A stretch of DNA of 64,000 nucleotides from Streptomyces paradoxus (GTDB lineage Bacteria > Actinomycetota > Actinomycetes > Streptomycetales > Streptomycetaceae), in the NCBI RefSeq assembly GCF_014202475.1, contig NZ_JACHGV010000014.1, positions 62,001 through 126,000 of the forward strand. Direction: 5' to 3'. Position numbers and translations under genes: made by a program. The first letter of the stretch is position 1; each line of letters starts with the position of its first letter. This document shows positions 8,772 to 16,696 of this stretch, in pieces. The notes below the pieces were generated by a model. That model was not told where the DNA came from. It did not search any database and saw nothing but the letters and a program-made list of their open reading frames with translations.

Positions 8772-9254
8772 TCACTCGCCCGCGTACGCCTTCTCCAGCG
8801 TGGCAATGTCGAACTTGCCCATCGCCATGAACGCCTGGGTCACCCGGGACGCCTTCGCCGGATCCGGGTCGCTGATCATGTCGGAGAGCCGGTCCGGGAC
8901 GACCTGCCAGGACACGCCGAACCTGTCCTTGAGCCAGCCGCAGGGGCCCGGCTCGCCGCCGTTCTCGGTGAGCCTGCTCCAGTAGTAGTCGATCTCCTCC
9001 TGGTTCTCGCAGAAGATCATGAAGGAGGTGGCCTCGGTGAACTTGAACTGCGGGCCGCCGTTGAGCCCGAGGAACCGGTGCCCGTTGGCCGTGAACTCGA
9101 CCGTCATCACACTGCCGGCGGCCTGGAGCGCTCCCTCGGGGTAGCGCGCGATCTTGCCGATGCTGGAGTTCTTGAAGATCGAGACGTAGTGGTGGGCGGC
9201 CTCCTCTGCCTGGCCGTCGAACCAGAGGCACGTGGTGAAACCGTCGGTGGTCAT
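8772..9254 (-). CDS. PhnB-like VOC family protein
   Basis: A 160-aa protein of the group often called 3-demethylubiquinone-9 3-methyltransferase-like, actually a VOC-fold protein. Visible are TTCLWFDGQAEEAAHHYVSI, the central FLGLNGGPQFKFTEATSF and the family-typical GWLKDRFGVSWQVVP. The C-terminus KASRVTQAFMAMGKFDIATL is also diagnostic. It is transcribed away from the epoxide hydrolase. No catalytic role is established for the family. Confidence 0.85.
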   Translation of the reverse strand: MTTDGFTTCLWFDGQAEEAAHHYVSIFKNSSIGKIARYPEGALQAAGSVMTVEFTANGHRFLGLNGGPQFKFTEATSFMIFCENQEEIDYYWSRLTENGGEPGPCGWLKDRFGVSWQVVPDRLSDMISDPDPAKASRVTQAFMAMGKFDIATLEKAYAGE

Positions 9255-9328
9255 AGGTCCTCCTGCACGCGTCGAACGCTGTCACCACTGTCGACCGGTA
9301 CTCGCTCGGGAACTCATCGGTGAGGGGC

Positions 9329-9347
9329 CGGCCAATTCAGATGGCCG
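9329..9347. promoter_or_regulatory. Inverted repeat in the VOC/epoxide hydrolase divergent region
   Basis: CGGCCA (9329-9334) and TGGCCG (9342-9347) form a perfect 6-bp inverted repeat with 7-bp spacing, 29 bp before the epoxide hydrolase start. It could be an operator or part of the promoter. No cognate regulator is adjacent. Confidence 0.25.
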
Positions 9348-9375
9348 CTACACCGTTCGGAACTAGCATCCGCTC

Positions 9376-10581
9376 ATGACGTCTTCGCCCGCCGGCAGCG
9401 GCATCCGTCCCTTCCGTATCGACGTACCACAGAGCGACCTCGACGACCTCCACGATCGCCTCGACCGGACCCGCTGGCCCGACGAGCTGCCCGGCGTGGG
9501 CTGGACGTACGGCGTTCCGTCGGGCTATCTGCGCGAACTGGTGCGGTACTGGCGGCACGAGTACGACTGGCGGGCCGCGGAGGCGCGGCTGAACGCGTGG
9601 CCGCAGTTCACCACCGAGATCGACGGCGCGCGGGTGCACTTCGCGCACATCCGCTCCCCCGAGCCCGGCGCGACACCGCTGATCGTGACGCACGGGTGGC
9701 CGGGGTCGATCGTCGAGTTCGCCGGCATCGTGGGACCGCTGACGGACCCGGCCGCCCACGGCGGCGATCCCGCCGACGCCTTCCACCTCGTGCTGCCGGC
9801 CATCCCCGGCTTCGGCTTCTCCGGCCCCACCCGGGAGACCGGCTGGGAGGCACGCCGGATCGCCGACGCGTGGGCCGAGCTGATGACGCGCCTCGGCTAC
9901 GAGCGGTTCGGCGCGCAGGGCGGCGACTGGGGGGCGGCCATCTCCCGGGAACTGGGCCGCGTCCACAGCGGCCGGGTGATCGGCCTCCACCTCAATCTGC
10001 TGCCCGGTGCTCAGGCCGCCGCCGAGCCGGCCGCCGGAGAGCTGGAGGCGCTGAGCCCCGCGGAGCGGGAGCGCACGCTCGCCTCGTGGCGCCGGTGGGC
10101 GGAGTGGTCCCGCGACGGCACCGGCTACTTCCACGTGCAGTCCACCCGGCCGCAGACCCTCTCCTACGCGCTCACGGACTCCCCGGTGGGGCAACTCGCC
10201 TGGATCGTCGAGAAGTTCCAGGAGTGGACGGACTCCGGCGAGCTGCCCGAGGAGGCCGTCGACCGGGACCTGATGCTCACGAACGTGATGCTGTACTGGC
10301 TGACGGGCACGGCCGGTTCGTCGGCCCGGGTCTACTACGAGCGCGCCCACGCCCGGGGCGAGAGGACCGCCGCCCCGCAGGAGCCCTCCACCGTGCCGAC
10401 CGCGGTCGCGTCCTTCTCCGGCGACCCCCAGATCCCGCTGCGGCACAAGGCGGAGCGGACGGAGAACATCGTCCGCTGGACGGAGTTCGACCGCGGCGGG
10501 CACTTCGCGGCGATGGAGGAGCCCGACCTGCTGGTCGGTGATGTGCGGGCGTTCTTCCGCCAGTTGCGCGAAAAGGGCTGA
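9376..10581 (+). CDS. Epoxide hydrolase, alpha/beta-hydrolase with EHN domain
   Basis: A 401-aa enzyme predicted to open epoxides to vicinal diols. Residues 10-115 are the epoxide-hydrolase N-terminal domain (RIDVPQSDLDDLHDRLDRTR). The catalytic core has the oxyanion motif THGWPGS, the nucleophile Asp in AQGGDWGAA and the C-terminal catalytic His in DRGGHFAAMEEPDLL, all intact. Length is typical of the juvenile-hormone/microsomal-type family. It is a single gene between a divergent VOC gene and the PopR-controlled clpP operon. Confidence 0.9.
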   Translation: MTSSPAGSGIRPFRIDVPQSDLDDLHDRLDRTRWPDELPGVGWTYGVPSGYLRELVRYWRHEYDWRAAEARLNAWPQFTTEIDGARVHFAHIRSPEPGATPLIVTHGWPGSIVEFAGIVGPLTDPAAHGGDPADAFHLVLPAIPGFGFSGPTRETGWEARRIADAWAELMTRLGYERFGAQGGDWGAAISRELGRVHSGRVIGLHLNLLPGAQAAAEPAAGELEALSPAERERTLASWRRWAEWSRDGTGYFHVQSTRPQTLSYALTDSPVGQLAWIVEKFQEWTDSGELPEEAVDRDLMLTNVMLYWLTGTAGSSARVYYERAHARGERTAAPQEPSTVPTAVASFSGDPQIPLRHKAERTENIVRWTEFDRGGHFAAMEEPDLLVGDVRAFFRQLREKG

Positions 10582-10591
10582 GCCCTGGGGC

Positions 10592-10621
10592 TCTGCCGGT
10601 AGCGGATCTGCCGAGGGCAGA
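10592..10621 (+). promoter_or_regulatory. Tandem PopR operator upstream of clpP3-clpP4
   Basis: Two directly adjoining 15-bp boxes: TCTGCCGGTAGCGGA (10592-10606) and TCTGCCGAGGGCAGA (10607-10621). The second is a perfect TCTGCC-N3-GGCAGA palindrome, and the first keeps the left half with a degenerate right half. The recalled PopR-binding motif of Streptomyces clpP3 promoters is TCTGCC-N3-GGCAGA. The boxes lie 95-125 bp upstream of clpP3, and popR is encoded just beyond clpP4. Confidence 0.75.
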
Positions 10622-10716
10622 GAAACCGTTCGGGGCCGTCGTCCGAGGTCAAGAGTGGAGTCGACGGCACATCCCCGACACGTCCACGGCGCTCGCCGCC
10701 ACGACGAGGAGAACCG

Positions 10717-11358
10717 ATGACTCCACTCACGACGCTCGCCCCGAGGGCGGAGGAGGGCGACACCCCTCCGACCCGCTTCGACGACCATCTGGCCGCCCAG
10801 CTGCTCGCGCAGCGCATCGTGCTGCTGGGCACCCAGGTCGACGAGGTCTCCGCCAACCGGGTCTGCTCCCAGTTGCTCATCCTGTCCGCGGAGGACGCCC
10901 ACACCGACATCAGCCTGTACATCAACAGCCCGGGCGGGGCGGTGCACGCGGGCCTCGCCATCTACGACACGATGCGGCTGATCCCCAACGAGGTCTCCAC
11001 GCTGGCCATGGGATTCGCGGCCAGCATGGGCCAGTTCCTGCTGAGCGTCGGCGCGCCGGGCAAGCGCTACGCCCTGCCGAACGCGCGGATCATGATGCAC
11101 CAGCCGTCGGCGGGGATCGGCGGCACCACGGCCGACATCGAGATCCAGGCGGAGAACCTGGAGTTCACCAAGCGGACCATCGAGCGGATCACCGCCGAGC
11201 ACACCGGCCAGAGCCAGGAGACGATCTCCCGGGACGGGGACCGGGACCGCTGGTTCACGGCCGAGGAGGCCCGTGAGTACGGCATGGTGGACCGGGTGGT
11301 GGAGTCCCTCGCGGACGTCCGCCCGGCGGCCACCCGGCGCAGGATGGGGCTGCAGTGA
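10717..11358 (+). CDS. clpP3: ATP-dependent Clp protease proteolytic subunit ClpP3
   Basis: A 213-aa serine peptidase subunit of the Clp barrel. The catalytic triad is complete: Ser in GFAASMGQFLL, His in ARIMMHQPSAG and Asp in SRDGDRDRW. The start follows GAGGAGAACCG. It is the first gene of a two-gene operon: its TGA overlaps the clpP4 ATG by one base. In Streptomyces the clpP3-clpP4 pair is a backup protease that is induced when ClpP1/ClpP2 activity falls and PopR accumulates. The PopR boxes upstream support that wiring here. Confidence 0.93.
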   Translation: MTPLTTLAPRAEEGDTPPTRFDDHLAAQLLAQRIVLLGTQVDEVSANRVCSQLLILSAEDAHTDISLYINSPGGAVHAGLAIYDTMRLIPNEVSTLAMGFAASMGQFLLSVGAPGKRYALPNARIMMHQPSAGIGGTTADIEIQAENLEFTKRTIERITAEHTGQSQETISRDGDRDRWFTAEEAREYGMVDRVVESLADVRPAATRRRMGLQ

Positions 11359-11960
11359 TGGGTTCGTACACGATTCCGAACGTCGTCGAGCGCACCCCGC
11401 AGGGCGAGCGGTCCTACGACGTGTTCAGCCGGCTGCTGTCCGAGCGGATCATCTTCCTCGGCACCGAGATCGACGACGGCGTCGCCAACGTCGTCATCGC
11501 CCAGCTCCTCCACCTGGAGTCGTCCTCCCCGGAGAGCGAGATCGCGATCTACATCAACTCTCCGGGCGGCTCGTTCACTTCGCTCATGGCCATCTACGAC
11601 ACCATGACGTTCGTGCAGGCCCCGATCTCCACGTTCTGCGTCGGACAGGCGGCCTCCACAGCGGCCGTGCTGCTGGCCGGCGGGGATCCGGGGCGGCGGT
11701 TCGTGCTGGAGCACTCCCGGGTGCTGCTCGGCCAGCCGGCCGCCGGCGGGCAGCGTGGCATGGTGTCCGACCTGGCGCTCCAGGCCAAGGAGATGGTGCG
11801 GATCCGCTCCCAGGTGGAGGAGGTGCTGGCGCGGCACACCCACCACGACGTGGCGGCCCTGCGGGCCGACATGGACCGGGACAAGGTGTTCACCGCGCAG
11901 GAGGCGGTGGGCTACGGGCTGGCCGACGAGGTGCTCAGCCGGCGCCTCGTGAGGGCCTGA
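11358..11960 (+). CDS. clpP4: Clp protease subunit ClpP4, catalytic His missing
   Basis: A 200-aa ClpP homologue coupled to clpP3 by a TGATG overlap; a GTG one codon earlier is also possible. The nucleophile region GQAASTAAVLL keeps Ser, and the acidic residue region RADMDRDKVF is present. The position that normally reads (M/I)HQP reads VLLGQPAAG instead, so the catalytic His is replaced by Gly. Unless another residue substitutes, this subunit should be inactive alone and probably acts as a structural or regulatory ring partner of ClpP3. The remainder of the handle and head domain aligns well with ClpP by eye. Confidence 0.92.
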   Translation: MGSYTIPNVVERTPQGERSYDVFSRLLSERIIFLGTEIDDGVANVVIAQLLHLESSSPESEIAIYINSPGGSFTSLMAIYDTMTFVQAPISTFCVGQAASTAAVLLAGGDPGRRFVLEHSRVLLGQPAAGGQRGMVSDLALQAKEMVRIRSQVEEVLARHTHHDVAALRADMDRDKVFTAQEAVGYGLADEVLSRRLVRA

Positions 11961-11978
11961 GGCGCCGGCCGGTACGGC

Positions 11979-12395
11979 TCAGGCGGCCAGGCACATTCCG
12001 TCGTGCGACGAGGTGGACGTCCCTCGGCGGCCGGCGCCCGCGTAGCGCGAGGTGACGCGGGTCAGTTCGCCCTGGGCCCTCGTCAGCAGGTCGCCGAGGT
12101 TCAGTCCGAGGGCGTGGGCCGCGGCCGCGAGGACCTCCGAGGAGGCCTCCTTGCGGCCGCGCTCCACCTCCGAGAGGTAGGGCATGGAGATCCGCGCCTC
12201 CTCGGCGACGTCCTTCAGGGTGCGCTCCTGTGCCAGGCGTTCACGGCGCAGGACGTCGCCCACCAGGTCCCGCCACAGCGGCTCCTTCACGGCGGGGGCC
12301 GGCGGCGCCTGCCGCGGCGGTGCTCCGGCGGGGCGCGCGCCGCCGTGCGGGCGCAGCGGGATGACTCGGGCTTCGTTCGGCAGGTGGTTGCTCAC
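11979..12395 (-). CDS. popR: PopR, XRE-family activator of clpP3-clpP4
   Basis: A 138-aa helix-turn-helix regulator. Residues 45-105 form the XRE domain (LRRERLAQERTLKDVAEEAR, SMPYLSEVERGRKEASSEVL). A basic, Pro-rich N-terminal arm precedes it. The C-terminus ends in C-L-A-A, resembling the Ala-rich tail that makes PopR a ClpP1/ClpP2 substrate in S. lividans and also the end of the SsrA tag. In that model the regulator is constantly degraded and accumulates only when ClpP1/P2 fails. It then activates the adjacent convergent clpP3-clpP4 operon through the boxes at 10592-10621. Confidence 0.9.
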   Translation of the reverse strand: MSNHLPNEARVIPLRPHGGARPAGAPPRQAPPAPAVKEPLWRDLVGDVLRRERLAQERTLKDVAEEARISMPYLSEVERGRKEASSEVLAAAAHALGLNLGDLLTRAQGELTRVTSRYAGAGRRGTSTSSHDGMCLAA

Positions 12396-12519
12396 CGCAC
12401 CAGCCTAGGAACCCCGGGCGCGAGGGGAAGGGCCCTGCGTTCCGCCCTGGGGGGAATCACGCGCCCACACCGGCGGAAGGGTACATTCCGCCCGATTTCG
12501 CCCATGGGAGAATCGGGGG

Positions 12520-12544
12520 GCATGGTGCGCGTTCTCCCGGGTAC
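12520..12544 (+). promoter_or_regulatory. Candidate SigB-type promoter upstream of the sigma factor gene
   Basis: G-C-A-T (12520-12523), 15 nt spacing, then GGGTAC (12539-12544) fits the recalled Streptomyces sigma-B consensus GNNT-N14-16-GGGTAY. It lies about 56 bp upstream of the chosen start at 12600. Sigma-L of S. coelicolor is reported to be controlled by sigma-B. Confidence 0.5.
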
Positions 12545-12599
12545 CCGCAACTCGGGAGTACCTATGCAGATGTCCGCCGTGACGTTCGTGGGAGAGGTA

Positions 12600-13487
12600 A
12601 TGGAGACCGCCGTGATCCGGTCGAAGGCACAGGTCGTCGAAGAGAACACCGAGGCCAGCGCGGGTGACGGAGCACTGCCGGGCGTCGTGGACCCGCGGTC
12701 CGTGGCCCCGCGGGACGCCAGGGAGCTGTCCCGTCAGTTCTTCCAGCGCCTGACGGAACTCGAAGAGGGCACGCACGAATACCAGTACGCGCGCAACACC
12801 CTGATCGAGATGAACATGTCGCTCGTGCGCTTCGCTGCCGGCCGGTTCCGGGGCCGCGGTGACGACATGGAGGACATCGTCCAGACCGGCATGATCGGCC
12901 TGATCAAGGCCATCGACCGGTTCGAGCTCTCGCGCGAGGTCGAGTTCACCTCCTTCGCGCTGCCGTACATCGTCGGCGAGATCAAGCGCTTCTTCCGCGA
13001 CACGACGTGGGCGGTGCACGTGCCGCGGCGGCTCCAGGAGCTGCGCGTGGAGCTGGCCAAGGCCCGTGAGGAGCTCGCCAGCCGGCTGGACCGCGAGCCG
13101 ACGGTCGCCGAGCTGGCCACCCTGATGAACATCTCCGAGCGCCAGGTCGTGGAGGGCCAGATCGCGGCGAACGGGTACAACTCGTCGTCGCTGGACGCCG
13201 CCCTCACCGGCGACGGTCCGGAGGGCGGCGAGGCGGTCCTGGCCGACTTCATCGGGGTCGAGGAGGACGGGCTGCGGCTCGTCGAGGACTTCCACTCGCT
13301 CGCCCCGCTCATGGCGGAGCTCAGCGAGCGCGACCGGCAGATCATCCACATGCGGTTCGTGGAGGAGGCCACCCAGGCGGAGATCGGTGAGCGGCTCGGC
13401 TGCTCGCAGATGCACGTCTCCCGCCTGATCAAGCGGATCATCACGCGACTGCGCGAGGGCATGCTGGGCGAGCTGGGCTGCGCCTGA
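12600..13487 (+). CDS. sigL: RNA polymerase sigma factor, SigB/SigF/SigG subfamily (SigL-like)
   Basis: A 295-aa sigma factor of the general-stress group. Region 2 is DDMEDIVQTGMIGLIKAIDR and SFALPYIVGEIKRFFRDTTW, region 3 is VPRRLQELRVELAKAREELA, and region 4 is LSERDRQIIHMRFVEEATQA with helix-turn-helix GERLGCSQMHVSRLIKRI. The start at 12600 has GGAG five bases upstream. Starts at 12564 or 12570 are also possible but leave almost no leader after the predicted SigB-type promoter. The name SigL rests on its position next to popR-clpP4, as recalled for S. coelicolor. An RsbW-like gene lies convergently downstream. Confidence 0.88.
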   Translation: METAVIRSKAQVVEENTEASAGDGALPGVVDPRSVAPRDARELSRQFFQRLTELEEGTHEYQYARNTLIEMNMSLVRFAAGRFRGRGDDMEDIVQTGMIGLIKAIDRFELSREVEFTSFALPYIVGEIKRFFRDTTWAVHVPRRLQELRVELAKAREELASRLDREPTVAELATLMNISERQVVEGQIAANGYNSSSLDAALTGDGPEGGEAVLADFIGVEEDGLRLVEDFHSLAPLMAELSERDRQIIHMRFVEEATQAEIGERLGCSQMHVSRLIKRIITRLREGMLGELGCA

Positions 13488-13503
13488 CACCGTCGTACGA
13501 CCA

Positions 13504-13543
13504 GCGGGTGCCGTCCCCCATGCGGGAGTGGGGCGGCACCCGC
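13504..13543. terminator. Bidirectional terminator between sigma and anti-sigma genes
   Basis: GCGGGTGCCG (13504-13513) and CGGCACCCGC (13534-13543) are a perfect 10-bp inverted repeat. A nested CCCCA/TGGGG pair sits inside the loop. It is placed 17 bp after the sigma factor stop and 26 bp from the stop of the convergent gene. Confidence 0.8.
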
Positions 13544-13568
13544 GATTGCGTTCCGGTGCGGGACCGTT

Positions 13569-14033
13569 TCAACCCTGGGTTGCCTCGGAGAGCGGCAGCA
13601 CCGCGCGCACGCGCTTGCCCACCGGCACCCGTTCCACGCTGACCTGCTCCGCGAGCGCGTGGACGATCTCCAGGCCGTGCCGGCCGATGCGCTCGGGGTT
13701 GCGCGGGAAGATGCGGGGCAGCGCCGAGCTGCTGTCGTAGACCGAGACCGTCACCGCGCTGTCGGTCCCGACGAGCTCCAGGATGTACGGCCCGTTGCTG
13801 TGCCGGTCGGCGTTGGTGACCAGCTCGCTCACCACCAGCAGTACGGCGCCGTCGACCCGCTCGTCGATCCGCGCGCACCACTCGGTCCTGAGCTGGTCGA
13901 GAAAGAGCGCGGCGAAGGACCGCGCCTCGGCGATGCATCCCTGCTCGCCGGTGTAGTGTGCCGCCCGCCTCAGCGGTTCCACGGGCACATCGAAACCAGT
14001 CGGTATCACTGCCCCGTCCAGGTAGTCGATCAT
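13569..14033 (-). CDS. RsbW-like ATP-binding anti-sigma factor / serine kinase
   Basis: A 154-aa GHKL-fold protein with the N-box LLVVSELVTNADRHSNG and a G-box RIGRHGLEIVHALAEQ. This is the architecture of SpoIIAB/RsbW-type kinases that bind and inhibit SigB-family sigma factors. Start ATG at 14033 (MIDYLDGAVI) has only a weak purine-rich upstream run. It lies convergent to the sigma factor gene at 12600, so that sigma factor is its most likely partner, although Streptomyces genomes encode many such proteins and cross-talk is possible. Confidence 0.8.
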   Translation of the reverse strand: MIDYLDGAVIPTGFDVPVEPLRRAAHYTGEQGCIAEARSFAALFLDQLRTEWCARIDERVDGAVLLVVSELVTNADRHSNGPYILELVGTDSAVTVSVYDSSSALPRIFPRNPERIGRHGLEIVHALAEQVSVERVPVGKRVRAVLPLSEATQG

Positions 14034-14220
14034 TCTTTTCTCTCTGGGAAGCCGGACTGGCCGGACGCTCTGCACCAGTGCTCGTACCCCGAGCCGGGTT
14101 TTGCAGTCCTGACAGATGCTCGCACGTCCGGCGCCCAGGGCATTGTCCCCCGTTCGCGGGGCACCCGGAAGGAATCAGGGCCGGCCGAGGGCGGCCGGGC
14201 CGGATCGCCGGAGGTGCGCG

Positions 14221-14361
14221 GTGGCCTGGTGGACATGGCTGGTCGTGGTGATCGCGGCGCTCGCCGCCGTCGCCGTGGTGACGCTCGCGGTGCAGGCGGG
14301 CCGCCGGTCGGGGACCGTCATCGCGGTCCGGCGCCGGCCAGGCGGAAAGGGCCTGCGATGA
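14221..14361 (+). CDS. Small single-pass membrane protein (46 aa)
   Basis: Short gene starting with GTG at 14221 after GGAGG with 6-nt spacing. The product begins VAWWTWLVVVIAALAAVAVV, a single hydrophobic helix, followed by a basic tail rich in Arg and Gly. Its TGA overlaps the ATG of the following PRC-barrel gene (ATGA). Good ribosome site plus coupling support real expression. Function unknown. It may anchor or assemble with the two PRC-barrel proteins encoded downstream. Confidence 0.65.
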   Translation: MAWWTWLVVVIAALAAVAVVTLAVQAGRRSGTVIAVRRRPGGKGLR

Positions 14362-14942
14362 ACGAGCTGCTGGCCGCGCGCAGCCTGACGACCCTGCCGG
14401 TGGTCACCCTGGGCGGGGAGGCCCTCGCCCAGATCAAGGACACCGTCTTCGACGCCGCCGCCGGCCGGATCACCGGTTTCACCCTCAGCGGCCGGGGCCT
14501 GCTGTCGGGTCCGCTGAAGCAGAGCCTGCCCTGGCCGGCGGTGCACGCACTGGGCCCGCACGCGGTCATGGTCCGCGATGCCCTCGCGCTGCAGGACACC
14601 TCCGTCGTGGTGGCCCGCCGCGAGGCCCAGCAGGGCCGGGTGCTGCACGCGAAGGTGCTGACCGACGAGGGTGCCGAGGTCGGCACCGTGCTCGACGTGA
14701 TCGTCGAGGGCGGGACCAGCGGCCGGGTCGTGGGGTTCCGGATCGCCGCGGGCAAGGCGCTGGTGCAGGGTTCCAGACGCCGTCGGCACCGGGTGTACGT
14801 GCCGCGCGGCGAGACACTCGCCGTCTCCGGCCGGGCGCTGGTCATCCCGGCGGACGCCACCCGCTACGTCGCCGACGACCTGCCGGCCTTCGTCGCCCGG
14901 GTCGGGGCCTTCCGGGCCGGGCGGGAGGGGACGGCGTCATGA
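14358..14942 (+). CDS. PRC-barrel domain protein (two barrels)
   Basis: A 194-aa soluble protein. The first PRC-barrel-like unit is LPVVTLGGEALAQIKDTVFD with GRITGFTLSGRG; the second is GRVLHAKVLTDEGAEVGTVL with SGRVVGFRIAAG. PRC barrels occur in RimM, photosynthetic reaction centre H subunit and sporulation protein YlmC, where they mediate binding to RNA or protein partners. The gene sits between the microprotein and another PRC gene, with 4-nt overlaps on both sides, so the three are clearly co-translated. No specific substrate or partner is known. Confidence 0.8.
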   Translation: MNELLAARSLTTLPVVTLGGEALAQIKDTVFDAAAGRITGFTLSGRGLLSGPLKQSLPWPAVHALGPHAVMVRDALALQDTSVVVARREAQQGRVLHAKVLTDEGAEVGTVLDVIVEGGTSGRVVGFRIAAGKALVQGSRRRRHRVYVPRGETLAVSGRALVIPADATRYVADDLPAFVARVGAFRAGREGTAS

Positions 14943-15355
14943 TGCTGATCTCCGAGGCCCGGGGCCTGCCGGTGCTGACGCTGAACGAGGCGGAGGAGGT
15001 GGGCGCCCTGAGGTCGCTGACGGTCGACGCCGAGTCCGGCGTGGTCACCCACATCCGGGTGCGCGGCCGGCACTCCCGCAAGGAGACCGTGCTGGCCTGG
15101 GGTGCCCTGCACGCCGTCGGCCCGGACGCGGTGCTGGTCCGCACGACCGCCGAACCGTCCGAGGTGCCGCCGCACCACGAGCTGCCGGGCCTGCGGATCC
15201 TCACGGAGACGGGCGACACGCTCGGCACGGTGCAGGATGTCGCGTTCGAACCGGAGACCGGCCGGATCGAGGCGGTCGTCACCGCCCACGGCGACCTGCC
15301 GGCCGACCGGCTGCTCGGACTCGGGGACTACGCCCTGGTGGTCCGCGCCGCCTGA
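14939..15355 (+). CDS. PRC-barrel domain protein
   Basis: A 138-aa protein with two short PRC-barrel-like halves: LPVLTLNEAEEVGALRSLTV with VVTHIRVRGRHS, and LPGLRILTETGDTLGTVQDV with GRIEAVVTAHGD. It is similar in plan to its upstream neighbour, suggesting duplication. Its start overlaps the preceding stop by 4 nt (ATGA) and a second ATG follows immediately. Last gene of the three-gene operon. Confidence 0.78.
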   Translation: MMLISEARGLPVLTLNEAEEVGALRSLTVDAESGVVTHIRVRGRHSRKETVLAWGALHAVGPDAVLVRTTAEPSEVPPHHELPGLRILTETGDTLGTVQDVAFEPETGRIEAVVTAHGDLPADRLLGLGDYALVVRAA

Positions 15356-15382
15356 GCCGGCCGGGTCGCGAGGCCTGCCGGG

Positions 15383-16519
15383 TCAGGAGGCCGGGGGCTG
15401 TTCCGTCGCGCCGCCGCCGGTGTCGCTTCCCGTGCCGGTGTCGCCGTCGGACGTCGGCGGCTCGTCCGTCGTGGGCCCGGTCGTGTCCGTGTCGGAGGTC
15501 GGCGGCTCGCTGGTGGGCGGCTGCGACGACGTCGTGTCGGGCGGTGCCGTGGGCGTGGTGACGCTCGCCGACGGGGAGGGCTTCGCGGGCTTCTTGATCT
15601 TCTGGTCCTTCTTGCCCGTGTCGCCCGGCTGGCGCTCGAACCACTCGCCGTCGGGTTCGCACATCACGAAGGCGTCGACCGGCTCCGGTGCGGGCGTCAC
15701 CATGACGACGTTCGACGACTTGTAGCCCGGCCACGCCTCGCCGGTCGTCCTGGGCGCGCTCTGCTGGGCCACCGGCGGGGACAGCGGGTTGCCGCAGGCG
15801 CAGCGCACCCGGGGCACGCCGCGGTCGTCGGCCAGGACGGCCGTGCGGGCCTGGAGGACGGCCTGGTAGCTGGTGGGGGCGCCGTCCTTGTAGCCGTGGT
15901 TGGTCACACGGGTGTCCATGCGGAGCTGAACGGGGGTGAGGGAGCGCAGGTAGGAGGGAACCTCGGACGGCTCGATCCGGGCGACCGAGGCGAACGCGCG
16001 CTGCTTGTCCGGGCTCTCCCCGAGGTACTGGATCTGCTTCTCCACATCACAGCTGGCGACGTTGCGGGTGCCGCCGTACAGGCCGGGCGCGTCGCCCTCC
16101 ACGCCCCGGACGGCGTTCTGCGGGGCCGACTCGGAGGCCCCCGAGGGCGAGACCGGCGAGGCGGAGCTCTTCTCCTCGGCCGTCGACTCGGTGAACGCGT
16201 CGGGGCCCGTGTCCGCCGCGGGCTGGAGGAAGACCTCCCCGCTGGACGTACTGGTGCCGCCGTCGGACGCGCCGGTGCCGCCGTTGTCGGGCCGGGAGAG
16301 CACCACGGCCAGGATGACGGCGGCCACCACCGCGGTGGCGATGATCGCGACACGGGGCACGGATCCCCACCAGGGCCGGCGGGGCTCCGGTTCCCCGCCG
16401 CCTCCGGTGGGCGGCTCCGAGGGCGGGCCGCCGCCGCCCGGCGGTGGCTGGGAGGGGCCCGACAGCGGGCCCGAGGGAGGTCCTGTGGGGCGGCCGGACG
16501 ACGGCGGATCGACGCTCAC
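15383..16519 (-). CDS. Membrane-anchored DUF6777-type protein with Pro-rich tails
   Basis: A 378-aa protein of unknown function. Order: Pro/Gly-rich cytoplasmic segment (1-50), one TM helix (VAIIATAVVAAVILAVVL, about 56-74), an extracytoplasmic domain beginning GEVFLQPAADTGPDAFT (about 94-290) with several Cys, then a Thr/Ser/Pro-rich low-complexity tail ending in PPAS. The GEVFLQPAA signature is recalled from DUF6777, a streptomycete family often encoded near Ser/Thr kinase genes; a kinase operon lies 1.5 kb away here. Start GTG at 16519. The Pro-rich N-terminus resembles cytoplasmic tails of proteins in kinase networks. Confidence 0.7.
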   Translation of the reverse strand: MSVDPPSSGRPTGPPSGPLSGPSQPPPGGGGPPSEPPTGGGGEPEPRRPWWGSVPRVAIIATAVVAAVILAVVLSRPDNGGTGASDGGTSTSSGEVFLQPAADTGPDAFTESTAEEKSSASPVSPSGASESAPQNAVRGVEGDAPGLYGGTRNVASCDVEKQIQYLGESPDKQRAFASVARIEPSEVPSYLRSLTPVQLRMDTRVTNHGYKDGAPTSYQAVLQARTAVLADDRGVPRVRCACGNPLSPPVAQQSAPRTTGEAWPGYKSSNVVMVTPAPEPVDAFVMCEPDGEWFERQPGDTGKKDQKIKKPAKPSPSASVTTPTAPPDTTSSQPPTSEPPTSDTDTTGPTTDEPPTSDGDTGTGSDTGGGATEQPPAS

Positions 16520-16696
16520 GAGTTCTACTCCCCGCGTGGGTTCCCTGCGGTCTTCACCCAGGGGTGCTTTGTCCCGGCGTGTGCCGCTTCTTCCAGTACG
16601 TGTTCATTGTGTGCCCCGGTCCCCGACGCCCCGCAAGCCGACGCGGACGGACCTCTCCGGCGGGCGGTCGGCGCGGGGGCTGCTTAGCGTGACAGC

